Of a stretch of DNA of 64,000 nucleotides, positions 9,399 to 17,346 are shown in pieces. A program made the position numbers and the translations under genes. The notes under the pieces are model-generated. The model was not told the origin of the DNA. It was given only the letters and a program-made list of their open reading frames with translations, and did no database searches. The DNA comes from Luteimicrobium xylanilyticum (GTDB lineage: Bacteria > Actinomycetota > Actinomycetes > Actinomycetales > Cellulomonadaceae): positions 1,054,001 to 1,118,000 of the forward strand of contig NZ_CP045529.1 of assembly GCF_009429125.1 (NCBI RefSeq), read 5' to 3'. Positions within the stretch are counted from its first letter, which is position 1, and each line of letters opens with the position of its first letter.

Positions 9399-10658
9399 GT
9401 GAGCTCCACCGGCACCCCCACGCGTTCGCCCCGCGCGCGCACGCTCGACGCGCCCGACGGCGAGCGTCGCCGTCGGGTACCCACCGAGCTCGTCGCGTCG
9501 TTCCTCTCGGCGATGGTGGTGGTCGTCGAGTGCGTCGTCCTGACGATGCTCGTCCTGGTGCTGGTCGTGGGGGCCGTGCTCGTCGCGAGCCCCACGGGCG
9601 CGGGCTGGTCGGGAGCGGCGACGGTCACCGCGTCCACCTGGCTGCTGGGCCATGGCGTCCCCGTCGAGGCGAGCGGCGCGACCCTGACGATCGTCCCGCT
9701 GGGCGTGACGGCGCTCGCGCTGTTCGTGACGTTCGCCGTCGGACGGCGCACCTTGCGCCCGCGCGCGGCCGCGCTGGCGTTCGCCGTGCTCGGCTACGCC
9801 GCGGTCGTGACCGCCGTGGCGGTCGTGACCGGCACGGTCGCGCCCGGCGGCGTCCTCTGGGCGCCGGTCGGGGGCGCGCTGCTCGCGCTCGCGGGTCTCG
9901 GCCTCGGCCTCGCGACGCGCCCCGAGGTACCACCGCTCGGCGAGCTGGCCGAGCGGCTGCAGGACGCGCTCGAGCCCCGGCTGCCCGTACCCACGGCGGC
10001 GCTCGACGGTATCCGCCGTGGTGCCGCCGCCGGCGTCGTCGCGGTACTGCTGGCCGTCGCGGCTGCGGGCGTGCTGCTGGTCGTGTGGGCGATCTCGGGA
10101 CGCTCGACGACCGGCGACGTCCTGCGGGCCCTCGACCCCGGCACGGCCTCCGGGCTGCTGCTCGGCGTCGCGCAGCTCGCGTTCGTGCCCAACCTGCTCG
10201 CGTGGGCGCTCGCGTGGCTCGTGGGACCCGGGTTCGCCGTCGGCGTCGGGTCGTCGTACGCGCCGTCCTCGCACGTCGACGGCGCCCTCCCGCTCGTGCC
10301 GCTCGTCGGGACGCTTCCCGGGGCAGGCTGGGCGAACCCGGTCGCGCAGGCGTCGGTGGTCGCCGTCGTCGCCGCCGGTGTCGTCGCCGGCGTGTACCTG
10401 TGGCGTGCCCACGCGTTCGCCGGAGGCACCACGTGGACCGGGCTGGTGACGTCCGTCGTGACGGCGGCCGTGGTCGCGGGCGTCCTCGTGGCGGGGCTCG
10501 AGGGCGTCGCCGGCGGCTCCGTCGGACCGGGCGCGATGCGGCACGTCGGGGCGCAGCCATGGCTCGTCGGCGGGCTGGCGGCGTCGTGGGTCGGCCTCGG
10601 TGTCGCGCTCGCCGTCGGGTGGCGGCTCCTCGACCTCCGCGGCCGCTCGCGACGCTGA
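9399..10658 (+). CDS. DUF6350 family polytopic membrane protein
   Basis: Integral membrane protein of 419 residues with about ten hydrophobic segments. The stretch LAFVPNLLAWALAWLVGPGF, followed by GVGSSYAPSSHVDGALPLVPLVG, is typical of the DUF6350 family, which in Actinobacteria commonly sits between sucD and purN, exactly the position here. No enzymatic motif is visible and the function is unknown. The GTG start is set by GACGAT 6 nt upstream (leaderless); an upstream in-frame extension to 9327 would add an unlikely Arg-rich leader. It ends 20 nt before purN, but purN has its own -10. Confidence 0.8.
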   Translation: MSSTGTPTRSPRARTLDAPDGERRRRVPTELVASFLSAMVVVVECVVLTMLVLVLVVGAVLVASPTGAGWSGAATVTASTWLLGHGVPVEASGATLTIVPLGVTALALFVTFAVGRRTLRPRAAALAFAVLGYAAVVTAVAVVTGTVAPGGVLWAPVGGALLALAGLGLGLATRPEVPPLGELAERLQDALEPRLPVPTAALDGIRRGAAAGVVAVLLAVAAAGVLLVVWAISGRSTTGDVLRALDPGTASGLLLGVAQLAFVPNLLAWALAWLVGPGFAVGVGSSYAPSSHVDGALPLVPLVGTLPGAGWANPVAQASVVAVVAAGVVAGVYLWRAHAFAGGTTWTGLVTSVVTAAVVAGVLVAGLEGVAGGSVGPGAMRHVGAQPWLVGGLAASWVGLGVALAVGWRLLDLRGRSRR

Positions 10659-10666
10659 GCCGCCGC

Positions 10667-10672
10667 TAGGGT
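10667..10672 (+). promoter_or_regulatory. -10 element, leaderless purN
   Basis: TAGGGT 6 nt before the GTG start of purN. No Shine-Dalgarno sequence is present. Confidence 0.5.
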
Positions 10673-10678
10673 GGGGCC

Positions 10679-11323
10679 GTGCAGACCCCCTCCGGCCACC
10701 CCGTCGACGTCACGACCTCCGCCCGCCTCGTCGTCCTCGTGAGCGGCGCGGGCTCGAACCTCGCCGCCCTCCTCGCGGCCCACGACGTCCCCGCGTACGG
10801 GGCGCGCGTCGTCGGCGTCGTCTCCGACCGGCCGGGGATCCGCGGTCTCGAGCTCGCGCAGGACGCCGGGATCCCGACCGCGGTCGTGAGCCTCAAGGAG
10901 TTCCCGGATCGCGCCGCCTGGGACGAGGCGCTCACCGAGGCGGTCGCGGTGTTCTCGCCCGACTACGTCGTGGCCGCCGGCTTCATGAAGCTCGTCGGTG
11001 CGCCGTTCCATGCGCGCTTCGGTGGCCGGATGCTCAACACCCATCCCGCGCTGCTCCCGTCGTTCCCCGGCGCGCACGGCGTGCGCGACGCGCTCGCCTA
11101 CGGGGTCAAGGTCTCCGGTTGCAGCGTGATCGTCGTCGACGAGGGGGTCGACAGCGGACCGATCGTCGCCCAGGTCCCCGTCGTCGTCGAGGACGCCGAC
11201 GACGAGGCGAGCCTGCACGAGCGGATCAAGGTCGCCGAGCGTGCGCTGCTGGTCGACGTCGTCGGGCGGGTCGCCCGCGAGGGCCTCGTCGTCGAGGGAC
11301 GGCGCGCGCGGATCGGACGCTGA
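10679..11323 (+). CDS. purN: Phosphoribosylglycinamide formyltransferase
   Basis: GAR transformylase (214 residues), the third step of de novo purine synthesis, using 10-formyl-THF. The 5'-phosphate-binding loop is VLVSGAGSNLAAL. The active site is MLNTHPALLPSFPGAHGVRDAL (catalytic Asn and His), and DEGVDSGPIVAQ supplies the catalytic Asp. The GTG start follows a TAGGGT -10 by 6 nt. In most Actinobacteria I know, purH follows purN directly; here purH is 6 kb away behind an unrelated block and has its own ZTP riboswitch. The alpha/beta hydrolase gene begins 1 nt after the purN stop. Confidence 0.95.
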   Translation: MQTPSGHPVDVTTSARLVVLVSGAGSNLAALLAAHDVPAYGARVVGVVSDRPGIRGLELAQDAGIPTAVVSLKEFPDRAAWDEALTEAVAVFSPDYVVAAGFMKLVGAPFHARFGGRMLNTHPALLPSFPGAHGVRDALAYGVKVSGCSVIVVDEGVDSGPIVAQVPVVVEDADDEASLHERIKVAERALLVDVVGRVAREGLVVEGRRARIGR

Positions 11324-11324
11324 C

Positions 11325-12254
11325 GTGGCCGCGTCGTCGCCGCTCGTCGCGCACGGTGGTGGCGGTGCGCTCACCGGGAGCCTCTGGCTGCCCGACCCCC
11401 CGGTCCAGGCCCTCGTGCTCATGCACCCGGGTTCCGGACCGTCCGACCGCGACAACGACGTGTTCTTCCCCCCGATCCGCACCGCGCTCCTCGCGGCCGG
11501 GGCCGCGGTCGCGTCCTACGACAAGCGCGGCGTGGGGGAGTCCGCCGGGTCGTGGCTCACGGCGGGGATCCCCGACCAGGCCGACGACGCCGTCGCCGGA
11601 CTCGCCGTCGCACGCCGCGCGCTCGCCGAGACGCTCGACGACGCCGCACCCGTGCCGGTGGTCCTGTTCGGCCACTCGCAGGGTGGGTGGGTCGTCCTCG
11701 AGGCGGCGGGGCGGACCCGGGTCGAGGGCGTGGTGACGAGCTCAGGACCGGCGGTGACGCCCGGCGAGCAGGAGCGGTTCTCGACGGCGACGACGCTGCG
11801 GCTCGCCGGTCGGCCCGACGCCGAGGCGGACGCAGCGCGCGCGGTCTTCGACGGACTGATGGCGCTCGCGGAGCGGGGCGCCGGCTACGACGACGCGCGG
11901 GCGTGGTCCGACGGGCCCGGCCGCCGCGAGCTGCTGGACCGCTTGGCCGACCTGGGTGCCTTCGTGCCGCCGTCGCGGGAGATCTGGGACCTGGCGGTGC
12001 TGCTCGTCGGGCACGACCCGGCCGCGGCGCTGCGAGGCCTCGATGTCCCGCTCCTGGCGGTCTTCGGCGGCGACGACGGCGTCGTCCCCGTCGAGCGCAG
12101 CGTTGCCGTCCTGCACGAGACCGTCCGGCCGGACCTGCTCGACGTCGCGGTGCTCCCCGGCGGCGACCACCGCCTGCAGGACGGTGCCGACGTGTTCGTG
12201 CCCGGTTACCCGGACGTCGTCGTCGACTTCGTCCGACGGGTAGCCCACCGATGA
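11325..12254 (+). CDS. Alpha/beta hydrolase family protein
   Basis: Cytoplasmic serine hydrolase of 309 residues, substrate unknown. The catalytic triad is clear: nucleophile Ser in LFGHSQGGW (about residue 122), Asp in VFGGDDGVVP and His in LPGGDHRL near the C-terminus. The oxyanion-side HPGSGPSDRD and the YDKRGVGES motif resemble the dienelactone hydrolase/CocE-like lid-containing group. The GTG start lies one base after the purN stop, so it is co-transcribed and probably translationally coupled with purN. It shares ATGA with the next gene. No signal peptide. Confidence 0.85.
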   Translation: MAASSPLVAHGGGGALTGSLWLPDPPVQALVLMHPGSGPSDRDNDVFFPPIRTALLAAGAAVASYDKRGVGESAGSWLTAGIPDQADDAVAGLAVARRALAETLDDAAPVPVVLFGHSQGGWVVLEAAGRTRVEGVVTSSGPAVTPGEQERFSTATTLRLAGRPDAEADAARAVFDGLMALAERGAGYDDARAWSDGPGRRELLDRLADLGAFVPPSREIWDLAVLLVGHDPAAALRGLDVPLLAVFGGDDGVVPVERSVAVLHETVRPDLLDVAVLPGGDHRLQDGADVFVPGYPDVVVDFVRRVAHR

Positions 12255-12940
12255 CGACCGGCTTCGACGACCTGCTCTCGAGAAGCACCGCGCGGTTCGA
12301 GAGCGCGCTCGAGGACGCGAGGTCTGCCGGGCCGCACGGCGCTGAAGAGATCGCGAGCAGACTCGGCTCCGTGTCCGGCTACCGGCGCGTCATGATGATC
12401 GTGACGCTGGGCGACCTGCGGGGCGGGCGAGGCGTGTCCGAGTCTCTCGCTGAGGGTCTCGGGCCACGGAGCGGGTGGAGCACCGACGAGCGCGACGCAG
12501 CGATCCTCGCCCTCGCGAAGCGCGACGACGGCCGAGCCGAACCGGTTCTCCGATCGGCCATCCGATCCAGCCCGGACTATGCGCTGCTCTGCCTCGCCCG
12601 CTACGGCACGGAGAGGTGCCGAGACGACGTCCTCGGGTACCTGTCGGGCGTCGTCAGGCGGAAGTCTGCGTCGTGGCGCCACCGGGACGGCGACTGGGAC
12701 CGTGTGGTCCTCGGGATCGTGCTCCTGGCGCGGCTCGGCAGCACGGAGTGGCTGGCCGCCGAGGTCGCGCCGCTCCTCGGGGGCAGTCACCTGGACCGCC
12801 TCACCGAGCGCGAGGTCGCCGCGCTGGAAGAGCTGGCGCCGGGAGGCGTGGATCCGTGCGAGCCGGCATGGTGGAACGGCATCGCCGCTCGTGGCCACCA
12901 GCGGCTGCAGGCTAATCCGATCTTCTTCCCGTTCTGCTGA
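12251..12940 (+). CDS. Hypothetical protein, HEAT-repeat-like
   Basis: Small soluble protein of 229 residues with no family I recognise. The N-terminal third is helical and charged. The middle has helix pairs with regularly spaced Leu/Ala (LAKRDDGRAEPVLRSAIR, YALLCLARYG, VVLGIVLLARLGSTEWLAAEVAPLL) that look like HEAT or ARM repeats, a scaffold for protein contacts. It ends in NPIFFPFC, with an exposed C-terminal Cys. Codon use is somewhat less GC3-biased than its neighbours (for example atc, ttc, agc and aga mixed in), which may mark it as recently acquired. It overlaps the hydrolase stop by ATGA, so it is the last gene of the purN transcript. Confidence 0.65.
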   Translation: MTTGFDDLLSRSTARFESALEDARSAGPHGAEEIASRLGSVSGYRRVMMIVTLGDLRGGRGVSESLAEGLGPRSGWSTDERDAAILALAKRDDGRAEPVLRSAIRSSPDYALLCLARYGTERCRDDVLGYLSGVVRRKSASWRHRDGDWDRVVLGIVLLARLGSTEWLAAEVAPLLGGSHLDRLTEREVAALEELAPGGVDPCEPAWWNGIAARGHQRLQANPIFFPFC

Positions 12941-12977
12941 CGCGCGTCCGTCGGCAGGTCCTGGTGGAACACCGGGG

Positions 12978-13400
12978 CTAGCGGGCGAGCAGAGCGAGCG
13001 TGACGGCTGCGGCGTCCTCGCCGAGCGCCGCGGGCAGGTCGGGCCAGCCTCGCGCGGCGGCGAACCGCCGCCAGGCGGCGCCGCCCCAGGTACCCGCGGT
13101 GGAGGCCCCGGCGCCGAGGGCCGCGGCCATGAGGACGGCGGGCACCGAGCGGGACCCGGCGCGGCGACCGAGCGTCACCGCGCCGAGCGCCCCCGCGACC
13201 GCGCGGAAGGCCGGGCCTGGCGGGTCGAGGCGGCTCGGGGCCGACGGCAGCTTGTCGCCCACGAGCTCTCCGCCCACGGCGAGCAGCCCGAGGACCCGTA
13301 CTCCGCGGTGCCGTGCGACCAGGAGGGGCTGGGCCACCCCGAGCGTGCTGCGCGAGCCCGCGGCGACGCCCACGAGCGCGGACCGGACGACGAGGTTCAT
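12978..13400 (-). CDS. DUF4126-like small membrane protein
   Basis: Protein of 140 residues with alternating hydrophobic segments and Gly/Ala-rich turns (MNLVVRSALVGVAAGSRSTLG, LGLLAVGGELVGDKLPSAPSR). The G-S-R-S-T-x-G start and the GELVxDKLPSAPSR block are characteristic of DUF4126-type membrane proteins, whose role is unknown. The ATG at 13400 is preferred; longer frames upstream are Arg/Pro-rich and unlikely. It is transcribed against its neighbours and has no visible operon partner. Confidence 0.7.
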   Translation of the reverse strand: MNLVVRSALVGVAAGSRSTLGVAQPLLVARHRGVRVLGLLAVGGELVGDKLPSAPSRLDPPGPAFRAVAGALGAVTLGRRAGSRSVPAVLMAAALGAGASTAGTWGGAAWRRFAAARGWPDLPAALGEDAAAVTLALLAR

Positions 13401-13541
13401 GGCACCACGCTCGCCGCGCTCGACCTGCCGGGCAACCCGGCGAGGGTGAAACATCGTTGCCCGGGTTGCGTGACGGACTCGATCGAAAGAGTCTCGGTGA
13501 GGAGCAGCAGCTGGTTCGCCGACCGTGTCGAAGGGGGCAGG

Positions 13542-15002
13542 GTGTCGCAGCACGCGCCGCGTACGACGGGGGCATCGCGCCTCCGGCGGTGGACGCTGCG
13601 TGCCGTCGGCGCGGCCGCCGGCCTGGTCGGAGGGGTTGCGGTCGGGGTGGCGCTGGCGTCCTCGGCGTCCGCGCACGAGCACGTCGACCCGGGCCTCGGC
13701 GACCTGCTGACGCCCGTCACGCAGACCGTGCAGCAGGTCACCGACGGTGTGGTGAAGCCGGTGGTCGACGGGGTCGTGACCACGGTCACGCCGTCAGCAC
13801 CGAGACCGCAGGACGCCCCGCCGGCCACGGAGCCGGCACACGCGGCGAAGCCCGCTCAGCCCGCGAAGAGTGCCCGGGCGTCGAAGGCTCCGACGCCGTC
13901 CGGGTCGGCCACCCACGCGGCGGCGCCGCACCGGGATCCGGCGACCCACCACGCGAACCAGGCGGCCACGAGACGGACGGCCGAGAGCTCGAAAGGCACG
14001 TCGAACGCCACGAAGCACCGCGCGACGACCGCGCACCCACGCGTGAGCACACCGTCGTCGCACCGTGAGCGACGGTCCGTCGGTCACCCGGTCGCGGAGG
14101 TCGTCGGGTCCGTCGCGGACGCCGCGGCGCCCGTGACCGAGCGTGTCGGCGCGGCGCTGCACCCGGTGACGTCGTCCGTGGCGGACGCCGCGGCGCCCGT
14201 CGAGCCGGTGGTCGACTCGATCGTCTCGACGCTCCGCCCGACGCTCGACGTCGTGACAGGTCCCGCGGCGCCGGTGCTCGACGCCGTCCTCCGGCCCGTG
14301 GCCGGGGCGGTCGCGCCGATCACGGATGCGCTGTCGCCGGCCCTGCGACCCGTGACGGACGCCGTCGAGCCCGTGCTCGGGATCATCGCTCCCGTGACGG
14401 GCGCGCTGTCCCCGGTGACCGACCCGCTCGCTCCCGTCACCGACCCGATCCTGCCGGGCGGGGGCTCCGCGCCGGGCTCGGACGGCTCCGCCGGTGGCGG
14501 TGGCCACGCCCCGGGGCCGCCGGCCGGGGCGTCGAACTCCCCGGCACCTTCAGCCGTGCCCGGCAGCGCGCCTGTAGTCCGCTCCACCAGCCCCCGGGCG
14601 CCGAGCGTGCACGCGACGACGGCCGTCCGGACGGCCGGTTCCACGAGCGGTAGTGCGCCCGTCGCGACGCAGGCCGGCGTGGTCGCCGAGCAGCGGGCTG
14701 CTGCCGGCCGGATCACGTCGCGTGCGGACGTCCCCGTCGGCCTGTCGACCGCCGTGGGCACGACCGCCGCCGCCGGCGACGGCCGCGCACCGTCGGCACC
14801 GCCGGCCCAGCCCGCCACCCCCGGCGGTGCCTCCGCAGGCGCCGGGACCGACGGCTCCGGTGCGCGTTCCGCTCGCGGTTCCGACGCCGCTCTCCTCGCG
14901 GGCACCCGTTCGACCGCTCTGCGGTCGTGGGTCGCGGGCGCGGCCGAGGCTCTCGCCCGTCAGCTCAGCGTCTTCCTCGAGGTACCCGTCTCTCCTGCCT
15001 GA
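13542..15002 (+). CDS. Secreted low-complexity protein with V-T-D-x-x-x-P-V repeats
   Basis: Exported protein of 486 residues with no catalytic domain. A signal peptide (RRWTLRAVGAAAGLVGG then ALASSASA, cleavage near residue 43) is followed by an Ala/Thr/His/Lys-rich segment and then a tract of about 140 residues in which units such as ADAAAPV, VTGALSPVTDPLAPVTDP and LRPVTDAVEPVL recur. The remainder is Gly/Ser/Ala/Pro-rich. There is no sortase motif or final membrane helix, so it should be released or held non-covalently. GTG at 13542 has AGGGGGCAGG upstream. Its style and position next to the LAETG protein suggest a paired surface function. A structural or adhesive role is an inference only. 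Confidence 0.7.
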   Translation: MSQHAPRTTGASRLRRWTLRAVGAAAGLVGGVAVGVALASSASAHEHVDPGLGDLLTPVTQTVQQVTDGVVKPVVDGVVTTVTPSAPRPQDAPPATEPAHAAKPAQPAKSARASKAPTPSGSATHAAAPHRDPATHHANQAATRRTAESSKGTSNATKHRATTAHPRVSTPSSHRERRSVGHPVAEVVGSVADAAAPVTERVGAALHPVTSSVADAAAPVEPVVDSIVSTLRPTLDVVTGPAAPVLDAVLRPVAGAVAPITDALSPALRPVTDAVEPVLGIIAPVTGALSPVTDPLAPVTDPILPGGGSAPGSDGSAGGGGHAPGPPAGASNSPAPSAVPGSAPVVRSTSPRAPSVHATTAVRTAGSTSGSAPVATQAGVVAEQRAAAGRITSRADVPVGLSTAVGTTAAAGDGRAPSAPPAQPATPGGASAGAGTDGSGARSARGSDAALLAGTRSTALRSWVAGAAEALARQLSVFLEVPVSPA

Positions 15003-15084
15003 CGTCCGGCCGGCCGCTCCCACGAGCGGCACGAGCCACCGGTGGCACCCGCCACCGGACCGACGTCAGACCAGGAGAACTCTC

Positions 15085-17136
15085 ATGCGAACCATGTTCA
15101 GGCGAGCGCTGCAGACGGCGTTCGTCACCGGCGGGCTCTGCCTCGCCGGGACGGCTGCGGCCCACGCCGCGGACGCCCCGTCCGCCGAGCCGACCCCCAC
15201 CGGGGCGGCGACGCACCACTCCACGAGCCTGCTCGGCGGGCTCCTCCCGGACGTGTCCGCGGACGCGCCCGTCTCCCTGCCCGTGACCGTGCGCGACGTC
15301 GTCGCGTCGGTCGGCGGGACCGCGAAGGCCATGACTCACGGGTCGTCGTCGACGCCCGCGGGCCACGGGGCCACGCACCGGGCCGCAGCGTCGACGGGCA
15401 AGGCGTCGTCCGACGCGCCGCGGGCGACGCACCACGCGACGAAGGGCGTCCACGTCACGGCCCCTGTCCACGTGCCCGCCAAGGTCCACCACGTCGTGGT
15501 GGGCGTGCTCGGCGACGCCCGCGCGACGCACCGTCCGACGGGCTCGGCAGCGAAGCCCACGGCGGCGCCCGCTCGTGCCCGGGCCACGGCTGCCAAGGAC
15601 TCGAAGCCCTCCACGCCGTCGTCGGGCGCCAAGGGCTCCGGCGTGGACGTCACGGCGCCCATGCGCGTGCCCGTCACGGTGCACCGGGTGGCCGCGGCGG
15701 TCCTCGGCGACGCGAGCGTCGGCTCGTCCGCCGCGCCGGACACGGAGGGCATCCTGCACCGGGTGCTCGGCCGGACCGGTACCGGGGTCGAGGGCGTGCT
15801 CCGCGCGACGCTCGGCCGGGACGGGCTCGTCGACGACCTCACCTCGGGCGACGCCACCGCCGAGGACGTGCTCACGGACGTCGTGGGCGGCAGCACCCTG
15901 CCCGACGTCGAGCACACGCTCGGCTCGGTCCGGGACGAGGCCGACCAGGTGCTCGGCGAGGACGGCACGGTCGACCGCGCGGTCACGGACGTGCTCGGCC
16001 CGGACGGCGTCGCGGACCATCTGCTCTCCCGGGACGGTGCGGTCGCCCGCGCGGCCCGCGGGACCCTCGGCGAGGACGGCTCGGTCGAGCAGCTCCTCAC
16101 GGGTCGCACGGACCCGGCCGAGGTCGTGCGGTCCGTCGTGGGTGAGGGCGGCGCCGTCGACGACGTCCTGTCCGGCGGCCTGTCCGACCTGCCCGCGCAG
16201 TCCGTACAGGCGCCCGTGACCGTGCCCGTCACGGTCTCGGGGGTCGCCGCGGCGGTGCTCGGGGACGCGTCGGCCGGTGGCGCCACGGGCACCGCAGCGC
16301 CCACCGGCGAGCAGGGCATCCTCGGCTCGCTCGTCGACCAGCGGGGGCTCACCCGGTCGCTGCTCGGCGCCGACGGGACCACGGACCAGCTCCTCGACGC
16401 CGACGGTCCGGTGGACGCCCTCGTGGCGCCCGCGGGCCTCACCGACCAGCTCCTCGGGTCGGCCGGCGTCGTCCAGCAGGTCGTCGAGCCGGGCGGGACG
16501 ACCGACGCGCTGCTCGCCGACGGCGGGCTCCTCGACCACGCGACCGACGACGGGCTGGACCTCGGCTCGGCCGTCCCCGACGCCCTCGGCGCCGTGCCGT
16601 CCGTCGCGCTCGACGTCCCGGTCACCCTTCCGGTCACCGTCGGCTGCACGGCTGTGGCCGTGCTGGGCGACGCCGCGGGCTGCGGCACGGACGTCGTGAC
16701 GCCTGGCGACCCGGGGACGCCTGGCGACCCCGGCACCCCGGGGAACCCGGGTACGCCGGGGACGCCCGGCGATCCGGGTACTCCCGGGACGCCCGGCGCC
16801 CCGAGTGCGCCGGGATCGACGGGCGGCTCGACGACGCCTTCGGGCCCGGGCTCGGGCTCGGGTGGCGTGCAGACCGCCGCCTACGTGACGCCGGGAGCCA
16901 CCTCGCGGGCGCCGGCCGGCTCGGTCGGTGCGGCGGGAGTCACGGCCTCCGACACCGTCGCGGCCGTCCCCACGGCGCTCGCGGAGACGGGTGCCGACGG
17001 CCTGTGGCTCCTGTGGCTGGCTCTCGCGCTCGTGCTGCTCGGCGCGGGCTTCGAGGGCGGCTACCGCCGCTGGTCACGGGACACGATCGACCGGGTGATC
17101 GACGGCAAGCCGCTGATCCGGTCGCCGCGCGGCTGA
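15085..17136 (+). CDS. LAETG-anchored mosaic surface protein with chaplin-like repeats and collagen-like stalk
   Basis: Cell-wall protein of 683 residues. The signal peptide ends AAAHAA near residue 29. Five chaplin-like units with the form APVxVPVTVxxVAAAVLGDA lie near residues 58, 124, 190, 375 and 510; the last has a Cys pair (TVGCTAVAVLGDAAGCG), the spacing of the chaplin disulphide. Between units 3 and 4, and again after 4, is an acidic helical repeat, LLGxDGxVDxLL. Next comes a Gly-x-Pro collagen-like run (GDPGTPGDPGTPGNPGTPG, about residues 540-575), then LAETG at 632-636, a membrane helix and a 24-residue basic tail. LAxTG motifs are cut by class E sortases, as in the long chaplins of Streptomyces. 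AGGAG 7 nt upstream sets the ATG. Confidence 0.8.
   Translation: MRTMFRRALQTAFVTGGLCLAGTAAAHAADAPSAEPTPTGAATHHSTSLLGGLLPDVSADAPVSLPVTVRDVVASVGGTAKAMTHGSSSTPAGHGATHRAAASTGKASSDAPRATHHATKGVHVTAPVHVPAKVHHVVVGVLGDARATHRPTGSAAKPTAAPARARATAAKDSKPSTPSSGAKGSGVDVTAPMRVPVTVHRVAAAVLGDASVGSSAAPDTEGILHRVLGRTGTGVEGVLRATLGRDGLVDDLTSGDATAEDVLTDVVGGSTLPDVEHTLGSVRDEADQVLGEDGTVDRAVTDVLGPDGVADHLLSRDGAVARAARGTLGEDGSVEQLLTGRTDPAEVVRSVVGEGGAVDDVLSGGLSDLPAQSVQAPVTVPVTVSGVAAAVLGDASAGGATGTAAPTGEQGILGSLVDQRGLTRSLLGADGTTDQLLDADGPVDALVAPAGLTDQLLGSAGVVQQVVEPGGTTDALLADGGLLDHATDDGLDLGSAVPDALGAVPSVALDVPVTLPVTVGCTAVAVLGDAAGCGTDVVTPGDPGTPGDPGTPGNPGTPGTPGDPGTPGTPGAPSAPGSTGGSTTPSGPGSGSGGVQTAAYVTPGATSRAPAGSVGAAGVTASDTVAAVPTALAETGADGLWLLWLALALVLLGAGFEGGYRRWSRDTIDRVIDGKPLIRSPRG
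16699..16806 (+). repeat. Tandem GC-rich repeat encoding the Gly-x-Pro stalk
   Basis: Nine-base-periodic units of the type GGC-GAC-CCG-GGG-ACG-CC, about a dozen imperfect copies, coding for G-D/T/N-P triplets. Such repeats change length easily. Confidence 0.65.
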
Positions 17137-17141
17137 CCGCA

Positions 17142-17177
17142 CGAGCCGGCCCGGCGGACGTCCGCCGGGCCGGCTCG
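17142..17177 (+). terminator. Perfect 36-bp palindrome after the surface-protein gene
   Basis: An uninterrupted palindrome centred on GACGTC, 5 nt after the stop codon. It forms a very stable hairpin that should end transcription before the purH promoter. Confidence 0.7.
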
Positions 17178-17199
17178 GCCGGTCCGTCCGACGGCCCGC

Positions 17200-17205
17200 T
17201 AGACT
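17200..17205 (+). promoter_or_regulatory. -10 element of the ZTP-purH transcript
   Basis: TAGACT, placing the transcript start a few bases before the ZTP aptamer. Confidence 0.55.
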
Positions 17206-17212
17206 GGCGGCG

Positions 17213-17297
17213 GCCGCGACTGGCGTTGACAGGTGGGATCGACCACCGGGGAGCGGCCGGAACCTTCTGAGACCCGACGTCGTCCGCCTGGGCGTCG
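17213..17297 (+). ncRNA. ZTP (pfl) riboswitch upstream of purH
   Basis: Matches the ZTP/ZMP aptamer: the conserved CGCGACTGGCG, then AGGTGGGATCGACCACCGGG closing on GAGCGGCC, a variable linker, and the 3' pseudoknot strand CCGCCTGGGCG. The outer stem GGCCGC pairs with GCGGCC. The class senses ZTP/ZMP, which accumulates when 10-formyl-THF is short and AICAR transformylase (PurH) stalls, and turns on one-carbon and purine genes. The expression platform is probably the hairpin that follows. Confidence 0.93.
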
Positions 17298-17303
17298 GAG
17301 ACC

Positions 17304-17323
17304 CGCCCGACGATCGTCGGGCG
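17304..17323 (+). promoter_or_regulatory. Expression-platform hairpin between ZTP aptamer and purH
   Basis: CGCCCGACGATCGTCGGGCG is a perfect 20-bp palindrome, an 8-bp stem with a GATC loop, ending 12 nt before the AGGAGGA ribosome site. There is no T tract, so a translational or Rho-type switch is more likely than an intrinsic terminator. Confidence 0.5.
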
Positions 17324-17346
17324 ACCGCCACCGCTCAGGAGGAATC

